Positions 16,892-26,264 of a stretch of 64,000 nucleotides of DNA are shown here, piece by piece. Source of the stretch: PGYR01 sp046290495. Its GTDB lineage: Bacteria; Bacteroidota; Ignavibacteria; Kapaibacteriales; UBA2268. A program made the translations under genes and the position numbers. The stretch lies in the NCBI GenBank assembly GCA_046290495.1, contig JBKAGT010000005.1, positions 1,550,001 through 1,614,000 of the forward strand, in the 5' to 3' direction. The stretch's first letter is position 1, and each line of letters opens with the position of its first letter. The notes below the pieces were generated by a model that was not told where the DNA came from, searched no databases, and worked only from the letters and a program-made list of their open reading frames with translations.

Positions 16892-18196
16892 TTACTTTAC
16901 TATAAACTTCTGAGTGTAAATTGAATTGTTGCTTTCTATTCTCACAAAGTAAACGCCAGCACTCATGTTGTTAGCATTTATATTGCTTATTTGTAAGTTC
17001 TTGTTAAATTCAATTGTTTTGCTAGTTACAAGTTCACCTGTTGAAGAATATATGTTCAAATTAGCGGCACCCAAATCAGAGCCAGAATAAACCATGTTTA
17101 TATTCTCACCTTTTTCAACTACATTAGGATAAATTGCGAATTGGTTCTCGTCATAATCGTATTGATTAACAGATAAGGTGATGTCATTAGTTTTGAATAC
17201 AAATTTGCCGCCTGCAAATTCTGTGAATCTAATTGCTACAGGAGTACCAACAGGAACATTCTCACCCTCTTGAGTTGATGTGAATTCTTGAGCGATATAT
17301 ACTCTACCTTCTACCATTTCATATTCGAAAGTAGAGAAATTTAGCTCTTTCCAATCATGGCCAATAGTAGTTATAGAAGTACTATAATCCAAATCACTAG
17401 GCATTTCAAATTTATCATCTACAATCTCAACGCCGTCTAACTGAGCAACCATTATGTTGTTTTTTGTTCTAACACCCACTACTGGATAAGGTTGAGTTAC
17501 CCCTTGACCTTGTACTATTTGTGTGTACTTACCAAATACCATATTCCAATCTTCAGTCATTGGCTCTCTATCTACCTCTGTACCATTTTCCAAATCATAG
17601 TAACCATTCACTTTGCCAGTGAAGCTAGATTTAGACAATTCAACATTCTCAATATTCTCATTGTTCAAATCAGAATAGAAGAAGTAGAAAGTACCGGAGC
17701 TCAATTCATCAATAGCAATCTTTTTGTATTCACCATTTCTTAGCTTGATTACAAAAAGCTCTGTCCCGGCAATCACAGTTTGGCTATATTGTCCCCAACC
17801 AAACTCACCTGGAGTTTCGTCAGAGAACCCATTATTACCCATGTTGAAAGCACCAATATCCCAAGTTTCAGTAGAGTTGAACTGTTCTTCCCACACATCA
17901 AATTTCCCAGCTGTATCCAAAGGTTGATTGAAATCATCAATGCTCCCATCTGTTACATGCCACAAGCGAACACCTTGACCACCGTTTATTCTGATTGCAC
18001 TCGATAGTGCATTCATGAAGGAAATATCCCAGTTGTCCGCTTCTGCAGTTGTTGAGCTTTTTTGTTGGAAGTCGTAGAATGCGTCTAATGTTCTTTGGTC
18101 ATTAATATCGATTGTCACTTCTTCTACCAGTTCAACTTGGCTCAACAAGGCTGTAGAACTGAGTAAAATAGCTAATAAAATGTATACTTGCTTCAC
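16892..18196 (-). CDS. HmuY-like protein with T9SS C-terminal sorting domain
   Basis: The first gene of the heme operon encodes 434 aa starting at a GTG (18196). It has a signal peptide (MKQVYILLAILLSSTALLSQ), two HmuY-like blocks (YDFQQKSSTTAEADNWDISF and EDWNMVFGKYTQI..YPVVGVRTKN), and from ~355 a type A T9SS sorting domain (FAIYPNVVEKGENINMVYSG... MSAGVYFVRIESNNS). It should therefore be secreted and attached to the surface by the type IX pathway. Together with the lipoprotein paralogue downstream, the operon has two heme-capture proteins exported by different routes. The ligand assignment is inferred. Confidence 0.85.
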   Translation of the reverse strand: MKQVYILLAILLSSTALLSQVELVEEVTIDINDQRTLDAFYDFQQKSSTTAEADNWDISFMNALSSAIRINGGQGVRLWHVTDGSIDDFNQPLDTAGKFDVWEEQFNSTETWDIGAFNMGNNGFSDETPGEFGWGQYSQTVIAGTELFVIKLRNGEYKKIAIDELSSGTFYFFYSDLNNENIENVELSKSSFTGKVNGYYDLENGTEVDREPMTEDWNMVFGKYTQIVQGQGVTQPYPVVGVRTKNNIMVAQLDGVEIVDDKFEMPSDLDYSTSITTIGHDWKELNFSTFEYEMVEGRVYIAQEFTSTQEGENVPVGTPVAIRFTEFAGGKFVFKTNDITLSVNQYDYDENQFAIYPNVVEKGENINMVYSGSDLGAANLNIYSSTGELVTSKTIEFNKNLQISNINANNMSAGVYFVRIESNNSIYTQKFIVK

Positions 18197-18319
18197 TTTA
18201 AATTACCTCTTTATCTGAAATAAATTTTTAAACATTTACGAATATAATACTCTTGCATTATAATTAGTAGCAATTTAAAGACATTAAAGTATTTTGTATT
18301 ACATTTGAGTAGTTTGTGA

Positions 18320-21300
18320 TTAGTTGTTGGTGATTTGATTCAATGTAGATTTTATCTTTTCTATATCAAATGAGTTGAGTGCTAATTCAAGATCATTAGT
18401 TATTGTTTCTAAATAATCATCATTATATTTTTCTGACAACTTGTTCATTTCAGTAATTAATTTTCTTAATTCTCTGGTATTCACCGCTTTTGTTGATTCT
18501 TCTACAATTCTTATCAAATCTTTTTCTCTTAACTCATTTACAATCTCTTCATCAAGTTTTAATTCAATTCTCATAGGATTATCTACTTCATCATGAATAT
18601 CAGAATTTGGGCTAATAAATTTGGCTATTGCTCTATACAAATCTATACCAGACACTGGCTTCGTCAAATATTCTGAGAAAAGGGATTCATTTTCGTTAAA
18701 TGACTGATTAACCTCTGCTGTCAGCGCAACCATTGGTATTTTATTCAGCTCTTCATCCTCATTCCAAATTTTTGCCATTGTCCGCCCATCCATCACCGGC
18801 ATGTGCAAGTCAATAAAAGCAAGATAAATATCATATTCCTTAGCAATCCTAAGTGCTTCTTCACCATTTTCGGCAAAATAGAGATTTAGATTAGAATCTG
18901 CTAACAGACCTTTTACTACCCTTCTGTTCGATTCTATATCTTCTGCAAATAGTATATTCAAATTGCTAAAATCAATTTTATCTATTTGGTCTTGCTCTAT
19001 CTTACTAAGTTCGTTTGGTTTTATTATAGATATTGAAATTCCAGAAAGTCTTACTTTAAATGTACTACCTACACCTACTTCTGATTCGACACTAATCTCA
19101 CCATCATAAAGATCAACTAGCTTTTTCACTATAGATAGTCCTAACCCAGTACCTTCGTATTCCTTTGTGTCGCGGCTATCTTCTTGAGTAAAAGGCTCGA
19201 ATAAGTTAGGTATATAGCTTTCATCTATCCCTTTTCCAGTATCTTTTATTTCAAAACATAAATCCAATTTAGATACATCACTATCATTAGTACTGTGGTA
19301 AATATTTACATAAACCCCACCTTTATCAGTAAATTTAATAGCATTGCCAATGAGGTTTATAAGAATCTGTTTGATTTTTGATTCATCTAATATTAAAAAA
19401 GTAGGCAATGATGACAGAAGTTCTATTTCAAATTCTATACCTTTCTTACTAGCTACGATTGAGAATATCTTACTTATATCATCTACTAAAAGTCCAAAAT
19501 TTGTTATTCTGTTATTGATAACCATTTTATTGGCTTCAATTTTAGAAATATCCAAAATGTCGTTTATTAGTGACAACAATGTGTTACCACCTTTTGAAAT
19601 ACCATCAATATAGGTTTCTAGCTCTGGCGTCTCATTTTTGTTTTTAAGTATCTCTGCAAAACCAAGAATAGCATTCATAGGAGTTCTGATTTCGTGACTC
19701 ATGTTTGCTAAGAAAATTGATTTAGCATTGTTGGCAGCATCAGCTTGTTCTTTAGCAATTACCAAATCTGTCTCATATTGTTTTGATTCTGTTATATCGA
19801 TATTTATACCATACATTCTCTTTGGATTGCCTTCATCATCTTTCTCAATCTTAGCAATAGATCTTAGATATATTAATTCCCCATTAGGTTTTACGAATTT
19901 AAAATCAGACAAAAATTCATCGAACTCGCCACTTAACAACTTTGTATTGTTTTCAATTGCTGTTTGTTTATCTTCTTCGTGCACTCGTTCCATGTAGGTT
20001 TCAAATAAATTTTCAGAAGTCCTTTCTATTCCCAAAAGATCGAACAATGAGTCATTCCATACGACTTTATTATTCTTAACGTCCCAATTCCAAACCCCAA
20101 TTTTAGTAGCATTCAAAATAAGGTCATACATTTCTGTTAATTCTTGCTTTTCTGCTTCTAACTTTAGTATCTCAGTTTTGTCTATTAAACCCCATATTTC
20201 AGCATTTTCAGTTTTTCTGTCTCTGAACTCAACTTTCTTTATACTTCCATCTTTATGAATCAAATCCACTAAAACAGGATTCTCAAAATCTTTACCTCTA
20301 TTTGCTTCATATAGATTTTTTATCATTTCTGAATCTTCACCATATAGCTTATCAAACCACTCATCCAAAGTATTTATTTCTTCATTTTTGTACCCAATTA
20401 TTCTCTCAACAGCCTTGTTAAAATATACCCCAGATTCGTTGTAAATAGCAGCTCCAAAAGGTAGGTTTTCAACTAATTCGCTTAGTTTTTCAGCGCTTTC
20501 TTCTAAGCTTTGCTTTTCTATATTGGCATCAGTAACATCTTCTATTACTCCAAGAAATGCATATATCTCGCTTTTTTCGTTTCTTAGCGCTTTAGCTTTT
20601 ACCGCTATTTCTCTTCCAGTTTTTGCAGTTCTATATTCATTCATATAGACTGGGTCATTATTCGCAACAGATTCATACCAAGTGCTAAAAATTCTCTCCT
20701 TATCATCAGGATGTAGTCCATCTTTCCAACCTTCACCCATGCATCCGTCATACGTCAAACCAACTAAGTTACAATACCTTTCATTGACATATTCACAATT
20801 ACCATCAGCATCTGTCATGAATAGCCCAACTGGGGAAAGCTCAGCAATAGAACTAAATCTTTCTTCCCTAATAAATAACTCGTGTGCTTGTTTTTTCAAA
20901 TTCATCAGAGCTACTTCTTTCTCATTACTTGTCGCTCTCAACTTTGTAGTTAAGTTGTCTGACTTTTTAATAACCGGGAATACAACAAGTAACAACACAA
21001 CTGTAAGGGTAACAACAACAACCGACATAAGAATCAAATCCATTTTTTTAGTTTGATTCAGAGTATCAGCTTCATCATTGTATATGTTTTCTACAAATTC
21101 TCTTGCTCTGCCTTTTAGCTCATTTTCGAGTATATAAATTTTATTGTTATTCGAATTAAGTAATTCCTCATACTCATCTATTTTTAACTTTATATTATCA
21201 TAGAGAATCTGATTTTTTTCATATACTATCTCATCTATTTTATCTAAACTTTTATTAATCTTGTCAATAGCTTCATTTTTCTGACTATGTCCCATTGCTG

Positions 21301-21487
21301 TATTTGCTACTTCATCTAGCGTGTAGTAAACCTCATTCATTGCTCTAAAGTTGTGATTAAGCAATTCTACTCTTTGTAGTTCGGATATTGAGATATAAGC
21401 TGAAGCTAAAATAATGAGGAGGAAAAAGCCGTAAAACAGCCACAATACCGTGTGTATTCTTTTGTATTCTTTACTTTTATATGCCAT
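18320..21487 (-). CDS. Hybrid sensor histidine kinase with PAS domains and receiver
   Basis: A 1055-aa membrane sensor. Two membrane helices (residues ~14-34 and ~152-172) bracket a helical periplasmic domain. PAS domains follow at about 208-325, 330-440 and 450-570 (e.g. SPVGLFMTDADGNCEYVNERYC, ATKIGVWNWDVKNNKVVWND). HisKA has the phospho-accepting His in NMSHEIRTPMNAILGF (~596), the ATPase has NLIGNAIKFTDKG and GTGLGLSIVKKLV, and the receiver has NILFAED, the phospho-Asp in FIDLHMPVMDG (~896) and YLTKP. The last ~90 residues are helical but show no HPt histidine. No response regulator is adjacent. It lies 123 bases upstream of the heme operon on the same strand. Confidence 0.93.
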   Translation of the reverse strand: MAYKSKEYKRIHTVLWLFYGFFLLIILASAYISISELQRVELLNHNFRAMNEVYYTLDEVANTAMGHSQKNEAIDKINKSLDKIDEIVYEKNQILYDNIKLKIDEYEELLNSNNNKIYILENELKGRAREFVENIYNDEADTLNQTKKMDLILMSVVVVTLTVVLLLVVFPVIKKSDNLTTKLRATSNEKEVALMNLKKQAHELFIREERFSSIAELSPVGLFMTDADGNCEYVNERYCNLVGLTYDGCMGEGWKDGLHPDDKERIFSTWYESVANNDPVYMNEYRTAKTGREIAVKAKALRNEKSEIYAFLGVIEDVTDANIEKQSLEESAEKLSELVENLPFGAAIYNESGVYFNKAVERIIGYKNEEINTLDEWFDKLYGEDSEMIKNLYEANRGKDFENPVLVDLIHKDGSIKKVEFRDRKTENAEIWGLIDKTEILKLEAEKQELTEMYDLILNATKIGVWNWDVKNNKVVWNDSLFDLLGIERTSENLFETYMERVHEEDKQTAIENNTKLLSGEFDEFLSDFKFVKPNGELIYLRSIAKIEKDDEGNPKRMYGINIDITESKQYETDLVIAKEQADAANNAKSIFLANMSHEIRTPMNAILGFAEILKNKNETPELETYIDGISKGGNTLLSLINDILDISKIEANKMVINNRITNFGLLVDDISKIFSIVASKKGIEFEIELLSSLPTFLILDESKIKQILINLIGNAIKFTDKGGVYVNIYHSTNDSDVSKLDLCFEIKDTGKGIDESYIPNLFEPFTQEDSRDTKEYEGTGLGLSIVKKLVDLYDGEISVESEVGVGSTFKVRLSGISISIIKPNELSKIEQDQIDKIDFSNLNILFAEDIESNRRVVKGLLADSNLNLYFAENGEEALRIAKEYDIYLAFIDLHMPVMDGRTMAKIWNEDEELNKIPMVALTAEVNQSFNENESLFSEYLTKPVSGIDLYRAIAKFISPNSDIHDEVDNPMRIELKLDEEIVNELREKDLIRIVEESTKAVNTRELRKLITEMNKLSEKYNDDYLETITNDLELALNSFDIEKIKSTLNQITNN

Positions 21488-21540
21488 AGACTAACGATCA
21501 GACTTTAAATTTAAAATATAAATAGGTTCTTTAAGTTTTG

Positions 21541-21548
21541 TATATTTG
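21541..21548 (+). promoter_or_regulatory. Possible Bacteroidota -7 box for hppD
   Basis: TATATTTG fits TAnnTTTG and lies 42 bases before the hppD start, in the short gap between the divergent kinase and hppD. A TTG -33 box at standard spacing is not evident. Confidence 0.35.
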
Positions 21549-21590
21549 TAAAGTACGAAATATATAAGAAATAAAAAGGGAAATAATATC

Positions 21591-22787
21591 ATGGAAATGG
21601 ATATTTGTTATGGTGGAATTCCTAGTAAAGTTCCAAACAATTCGATGGGCATACGTGGCTACGACTACGTAGAGTTTTACGTTGGCTCTGGCAAAATGAC
21701 TGCCTACTGGCACGCGAAAGCACTTGGGTTAGACATTGTAGCTTATCAAGGTCCAGAGACAGGCACTAGAGATAGAGCAAGTTACTTGCTTGCTACAAAG
21801 ACAAATCTGAAGATAATGATTACTTGCTCGTTGCAGCCTAGTACGTCAGACATTATGACATTTACTAACTTACATGGCGATGGCGTAAAGCGTTGGTGCT
21901 TAGAAGTAGTTGATGTAAAGAAAACTTATGAGAATGCAATTAAAAATGGTGGAGTCCCTGTAAAGCCACCTTACAAATTAGAAGATGAAGATGGCTACGT
22001 TATGCAAGCGGCTATCAAACTTTATGACGATGCTGAAATCAACTTCATCAACTATGACAATTACAAAGGGCTTTTCAAACCAGGATTTGAAAAACCAGTT
22101 CAAAATTTTGAAATAGAGAAAAAGCCAACAGGCCTTACTCACATAGACCACATAGTTGGTAATGTGCATGTGAATGAGATGGATTTCTGGGCAAACTATA
22201 TAAACAGAGTCTTAGACTTTGAGACATTTGTTGACTATGGTCCAGGCGATATTTCTACTCAGTATTCAGCACTTCTTTCTAAGGTAGTTCGCTCCAAAGA
22301 TGGTGTAATCCAAAACCCAATCAACGAGCCGTACAAAGGAAAAAGATTATCTCAAATCGATGAGTATATAATACAGTACCACGGTACTGGCATACAGCAC
22401 ATTGCGCTATCTACAACTGACATAATCAAAACTGTAGCAAACTTACGTGCTAATGGTATGGAATTTTTGGATAGAGCGCCTAAAAATTATTATGACGATA
22501 TTAGGGCAAAAAGCAAAGAACGCGACGATTTAGTAACTGAAGATATAGACACATTAGAAGAGTTAGGTATTCTAATCGATATGGAAACTGACACTGGTAG
22601 TGGAGGCTATTTACTTCAGCTATTTACTAAGCCAATTGGTGACCGTCCTACTTTCTTTTATGAGATTATTCAGAGAAGAAAAGGTGCAACTGGTTTTGGT
22701 CAAGGAAACTTCCAAGCTCTATTCGAAGCAATAGAACGCGACCAAGAGAAAAGAGGCAATCTGACCGAAACAAACGACGAGGATTAA
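21591..22787 (+). CDS. hppD: 4-hydroxyphenylpyruvate dioxygenase
   Basis: This 398-aa cytoplasmic Fe(II) enzyme converts 4-hydroxyphenylpyruvate to homogentisate in tyrosine breakdown. Two vicinal-oxygen-chelate domains are present: the N-terminal IRGYDYVEFYVGSGKMTAYWHAKALG and the catalytic C-terminal domain. Iron ligands are His187 (THIDHIVGNV), His270 (GIQHIALST) and Glu358 (FFYEIIQRRKGATGFG). SGGYLLQLFTKPIGDRPTFF is the conserved stretch before the Glu. Homogentisate dioxygenase is not adjacent. The gene is monocistronic and ends at a strong terminator. Confidence 0.96.
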   Translation: MEMDICYGGIPSKVPNNSMGIRGYDYVEFYVGSGKMTAYWHAKALGLDIVAYQGPETGTRDRASYLLATKTNLKIMITCSLQPSTSDIMTFTNLHGDGVKRWCLEVVDVKKTYENAIKNGGVPVKPPYKLEDEDGYVMQAAIKLYDDAEINFINYDNYKGLFKPGFEKPVQNFEIEKKPTGLTHIDHIVGNVHVNEMDFWANYINRVLDFETFVDYGPGDISTQYSALLSKVVRSKDGVIQNPINEPYKGKRLSQIDEYIIQYHGTGIQHIALSTTDIIKTVANLRANGMEFLDRAPKNYYDDIRAKSKERDDLVTEDIDTLEELGILIDMETDTGSGGYLLQLFTKPIGDRPTFFYEIIQRRKGATGFGQGNFQALFEAIERDQEKRGNLTETNDED

Positions 22788-22821
22788 TCACTAGGTCTTG
22801 TAAGTGATTCTTAAAAATTAG

Positions 22822-22859
22822 AGAGTAGTAATCAATTTTGGTTGCTACTCTTTTTTTTT
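22822..22859 (+). terminator. Terminator of hppD
   Basis: AGAGTAGTAATC / GGTTGCTACTCT stem (with G-T wobbles) followed by nine T's, about 35 bases past the hppD stop. Confidence 0.88.
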
Positions 22860-22902
22860 ATCATTATTTTGCAGAACTCTATAAATTTAAAAACATTAGA
22901 TT

Positions 22903-25017
22903 ATGAAACTAAAATCATTTGTCTTAGCACTATTTACACTTCTAGCATTTAGCTTATCAGCGCAAACGAATCACAAAGTGATATTCGAAGATGACTTCTC
23001 TAACACCAGCAATCCTAATGAATGGTTCGTTGGCAAATCAGAATTTCTTGACGCTAAAATAAAGAATGGCGTTTACAAAATTAAGAACATCAGAAAAGAG
23101 AAGAAATCGAGTGCATGGTCATTTGTGAAACCAAATATGACCAAAGATGATAATTATATAATCGAGTTTGATGTAAAGCACAACACAGGCATAGAAAGTT
23201 GGGGCTATGGCCTTATATTCAATAGAAACGGTGATGCTAACAAGCACTTTAAATTTGTTATTTCAGGAAATCAATACAGATACATGAGCGGCTATTGGTC
23301 TAGTAAATTTCAAAACTTAAGAAAGTGGAAACAAAAGAAAGATGTTATAAAGCCTTCAGGTCAATGGAACAGAATAAAAGTTGTCCGTACAAAAAATGTA
23401 ATAGACTGTTATGTCAATGATGTACTAATAGCTACATATGGTAAATATGTACATTTTGGACCTCATTTTGGTATTTCTATTGACAATACTGGAATAGAAA
23501 TTGAAGTGGATAATTTTAGAATTACCACATTTGATTATGAAACTAATTTTGTTGAAGGAGCATTTGATAAATTAGAAAAACAAGTCTTGCCTTTCAACAC
23601 AAAAATAAACGAAAAGTATGTTTATGTGACTGCTGATGGAAATACTATGTATGTTACTCGTCAGGACGGAAACAAAAAAAGCAACATTTTTGTTACTCAA
23701 AAAGAAAATGATAGTTGGTCAGACTTAAAGAAACTACCTTTCCCAATTAACAACAATGGACATAATAGTATTATTTCTACTTCATCAGATCAGAATACCC
23801 TATACCTGATGAACACATACAAACCAGATGGCTCCAGTGATAAGAGTGGAATTTCAGTTGCAAACAAAGGCAAAAATGGATGGGAAGTACCTAAAACTAT
23901 CAAAGTCAAAAACTTAGTAAATAAGAATAAGTTTGTCTCTTATTTCTTCACAAGTGACAACAAAATACTACTCGTAGCGGTACAACCAAATGAAGAAGAC
24001 CACGACGAGCAAGCTATATTTGTATGCTTCAGAAATGATGATGGCACTTACACTGAACCATTAGATTTGGGCCCTACAATAAACACATTGGGTATGGACT
24101 TCAATCCCTTTTTAGCACCAGATACCAAAACATTATTCTTTTTCTCTACTGGACACCCAGGACTTGGCTCTGCAGATGCCTGGGTTAGTAGAAGGTTAGA
24201 CGACACTTGGCAAAATTGGTCAGAACCACAAAACTTAGGGCCTGCTATAAACACAGATAAATTTGAGTTAGCTATTTCTCTCGATGCAAAAGGAGATTAT
24301 GCTTATATCGCTACTTACGACCCTCCGCTTCCAGGTGCGAAAGGAGAAAGTGACATATTGAAAATAGAAATGCCAATAGGAGCAAAGCCAAACCCATCAA
24401 TTTTAGTTTATGGTAAAGTGCTAAACAAAAAGACTAACGAGCCGATAAGCGCAAGTATAAATTATTTCGATTTGACAACGGGTAAGGAATATGGAACGGC
24501 TATATCTGATGTAGAAACAGGTGAATACAAGATTGTACTTCCACAAGGGGTGAACTATGGATTCAAATCCGAAGCACCTGGCTATGTGTCAATATCAGAA
24601 AATTTGGATGCATCGAATCTTGATAAATACACCGAGATTGAAAAAGACTTATACTTAGTCCCAATAGAAATTGGTCAAACTATTCGATTAAACAATCTAT
24701 TTTTTGACACTGGTGAGTACAAGTTAAAAGAATCATCCAACTCGGAACTAAAAAATCTGCTTAAGTTACTCAACAACAACCCTACTATGAAGATAGAAAT
24801 CACAGGTCACACTGATAACGTTGGCTCCAATTCCAACAATATGACTCTATCAAAAAATAGAGCCAATGCGGTTTACAATTGGCTAAAAGAGAATAATGTA
24901 GATGTGAGTAAGATAAAAGCTGTTGGTAAAGGTGAGACAGACCCAATAGCAGATAACAGCACAGCCAAAGGCAGACAACAAAACAGAAGGGTTGAGTTCA
25001 CTATATTGGAGAAGTAA
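22903..25017 (+). CDS. OmpA-family protein with lectin-like and PD40 propeller domains
   Basis: 704 aa, exported (MKLKSFVLALFTLLAFSLSAQ). Residues ~25-215 form a concanavalin/laminin-G-like sandwich (IFEDDFSNTSNPNEWF, WNRIKVVRTKNVIDCYVNDVLIATYG). Residues ~230-500 hold PD40/WD40-like blades (VYVTADGNTMYVTRQD, FNPFLAPDTKTLFFFSTGHPGLG, AISLDAKGDYAYIATY). A carboxypeptidase-regulatory-like domain spans ~505-585. The C-terminus is an OmpA peptidoglycan-binding domain (FFDTGEYKLKESS, EITGHTDNVGS, LSKNRANAVYNWL, GRQQNRRVEF). The propeller-CRD-OmpA order recalls T9SS component PorE, but the N-terminal TPR of PorE is replaced by a lectin-like domain. It probably tethers an outer-membrane assembly to peptidoglycan. 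Confidence 0.88.
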   Translation: MKLKSFVLALFTLLAFSLSAQTNHKVIFEDDFSNTSNPNEWFVGKSEFLDAKIKNGVYKIKNIRKEKKSSAWSFVKPNMTKDDNYIIEFDVKHNTGIESWGYGLIFNRNGDANKHFKFVISGNQYRYMSGYWSSKFQNLRKWKQKKDVIKPSGQWNRIKVVRTKNVIDCYVNDVLIATYGKYVHFGPHFGISIDNTGIEIEVDNFRITTFDYETNFVEGAFDKLEKQVLPFNTKINEKYVYVTADGNTMYVTRQDGNKKSNIFVTQKENDSWSDLKKLPFPINNNGHNSIISTSSDQNTLYLMNTYKPDGSSDKSGISVANKGKNGWEVPKTIKVKNLVNKNKFVSYFFTSDNKILLVAVQPNEEDHDEQAIFVCFRNDDGTYTEPLDLGPTINTLGMDFNPFLAPDTKTLFFFSTGHPGLGSADAWVSRRLDDTWQNWSEPQNLGPAINTDKFELAISLDAKGDYAYIATYDPPLPGAKGESDILKIEMPIGAKPNPSILVYGKVLNKKTNEPISASINYFDLTTGKEYGTAISDVETGEYKIVLPQGVNYGFKSEAPGYVSISENLDASNLDKYTEIEKDLYLVPIEIGQTIRLNNLFFDTGEYKLKESSNSELKNLLKLLNNNPTMKIEITGHTDNVGSNSNNMTLSKNRANAVYNWLKENNVDVSKIKAVGKGETDPIADNSTAKGRQQNRRVEFTILEK

Positions 25018-25073
25018 GAGAATTATTCTTTTTTACTTACCAATCACTTTATTAAATAAATAAGTGAATTACT

Positions 25074-25982
25074 ATGTTTAGATTTTTTACTATATTATTT
25101 CTGGTTTGCATAAATCTTTATTCTACTGAAAAATCTAAAATATCATTTTCATTTGATGATGGGTCTACTAAAGATTATCCTAATTATAAGTCTGATGATT
25201 GGAACAGATTGCTTCTGAAAACATTGGATAAGCATAGTATTCAAGCCATATTATTTGTTAAGGGTAAAAGTCTCGACAATTCAAAAGGTGAAATAATTCT
25301 CGAATCTTGGGACAACGAAGGACATCTGATTGGTAATCATACCTATAACCACCCATATTATCACAGTTCAGCTGTCGATTTAGATTCATTCAAAGTTGAG
25401 TTATTAAAAGCAGATTCCCTGATAAATCAGTACGAAAACTATGTGAAATTTTTTCGTTTTCCTTATTTAAAAGAGGGAAATACAATTGAAAAAAGAGATG
25501 GGTTTAGGACTTTTTTGAAACGACAGGGTTATAGAAATGGACATGTAACTATTGACGCATCCGACTGGTATATCGACAATAGATTAGTTAAAGAATTGAA
25601 GAAAGATTCAAACAAGTTAGAGTCGTTTAGAGAATATTACGTAGACCATTTAGTAAACCGAGCACAATATTACGACTCGCTAGCTTATGAAATCACTGGA
25701 AGACGTATAAATCACAATCTACTATTACATCATAATTTAGCAGCAGCTCTTTTCTTAGATGATTTTATAATAAAGCTCAAAGTAATTGGTTGGGAAATTG
25801 TGAATGTAGAGGATGCCTACGAAGATGAAATTTATGAGTCAGAGGTTGATATACTTCCAGCAGGGGAAAGTCTTATATGGTCACTAGCGAAAAAATCTGG
25901 CAAATATAATAATGCTTTAAGGTATCCCGCAGAAGGTAAACAATACGAAAAACCTAAGTTAGATTCTTTACTTAATAATTAG
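25074..25982 (+). CDS. Exported polysaccharide deacetylase (NodB-type, CE4)
   Basis: A 302-aa protein with a signal peptide (MFRFFTILFLVCINLYS). NodB motifs are present in order: ISFSFDDGSTKD (catalytic Asp28 and metal Asp29), GHLIGNHTYNHPYYH (metal His pair), FFRFPY (motif 3), DASDWYI (motif 4) and LLLHHN (motif 5). It should remove N- or O-acetyl groups from an envelope or exported polysaccharide. The C-terminal 60 residues add a short extension of unknown role. It is the last core gene before the accessory island and is followed by an AGCAGTA-family terminator. Confidence 0.88.
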   Translation: MFRFFTILFLVCINLYSTEKSKISFSFDDGSTKDYPNYKSDDWNRLLLKTLDKHSIQAILFVKGKSLDNSKGEIILESWDNEGHLIGNHTYNHPYYHSSAVDLDSFKVELLKADSLINQYENYVKFFRFPYLKEGNTIEKRDGFRTFLKRQGYRNGHVTIDASDWYIDNRLVKELKKDSNKLESFREYYVDHLVNRAQYYDSLAYEITGRRINHNLLLHHNLAAALFLDDFIIKLKVIGWEIVNVEDAYEDEIYESEVDILPAGESLIWSLAKKSGKYNNALRYPAEGKQYEKPKLDSLLNN

Positions 25983-25983
25983 C

Positions 25984-26017
25984 AAAAAAGCAGTACCTAA
26001 TTAAAGATACTGCTTTT
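25984..26017 (+). terminator. AGCAGTA-family terminator, copy 1
   Basis: AAAAGCAGTA / TACTGCTTTT stem right after the deacetylase stop. Related copies lie at 60505 and 62241; the downstream TTTTTTGCCTG block is shared with the 62241 copy. Confidence 0.85.
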
Positions 26018-26048
26018 GATATTTTTATTCGGTTTTTTTGCCTGCACT

Positions 26049-26067
26049 TGTCCTCCGCTGGCGGAGT
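26049..26067. repeat. Dispersed intergenic hairpin repeat, copy 2 (partial)
   Basis: TGTCCTCCGCTGGCGGAG is a perfect short hairpin matching the left half of the 2774 and 58914 elements. It sits just left of the presumed island boundary. Confidence 0.5.
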
Positions 26068-26077
26068 AGGTATTGAT

Positions 26078-26104
26078 TGTTTCATATTCGTTCAGTGTAA
26101 TGCA
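26078..26104 (+). repeat. 27-bp imperfect direct repeat upstream of the integrase, copy 1
   Basis: TGTTTCA..(T)..GTTCAGTGTAATGCA matches 26151-26177 at 22 of 27 positions. Placement upstream of int suggests recombinase arm sites or part of an att region. Confidence 0.5.
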
Positions 26105-26150
26105 ATGTAGTTATAAGTATATGTTATTTAGTTACTTATTGCTATTTAGA

Positions 26151-26177
26151 TGTTTCACAATTGTTCAATGTAATACA
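26151..26177 (+). repeat. 27-bp imperfect direct repeat upstream of the integrase, copy 2
   Basis: TGTTTCA..GTTCAATGTAATACA, starting 73 bases after copy 1 and ending 87 bases before the integrase start. Confidence 0.5.
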
Positions 26178-26264
26178 TAGCATTTATTAATTTTGTTAAG
26201 TATTATGTTATAACTTTCTTATTCATTTATTCGTATCATAAAAAAATAATTAATAGGTTTCATT

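Noticed and set aside
26018..26264. tRNA gene as integrase target
   Set aside because: No cloverleaf-forming sequence or TTCnAnnC arm was found next to the integrase; the target seems intergenic.
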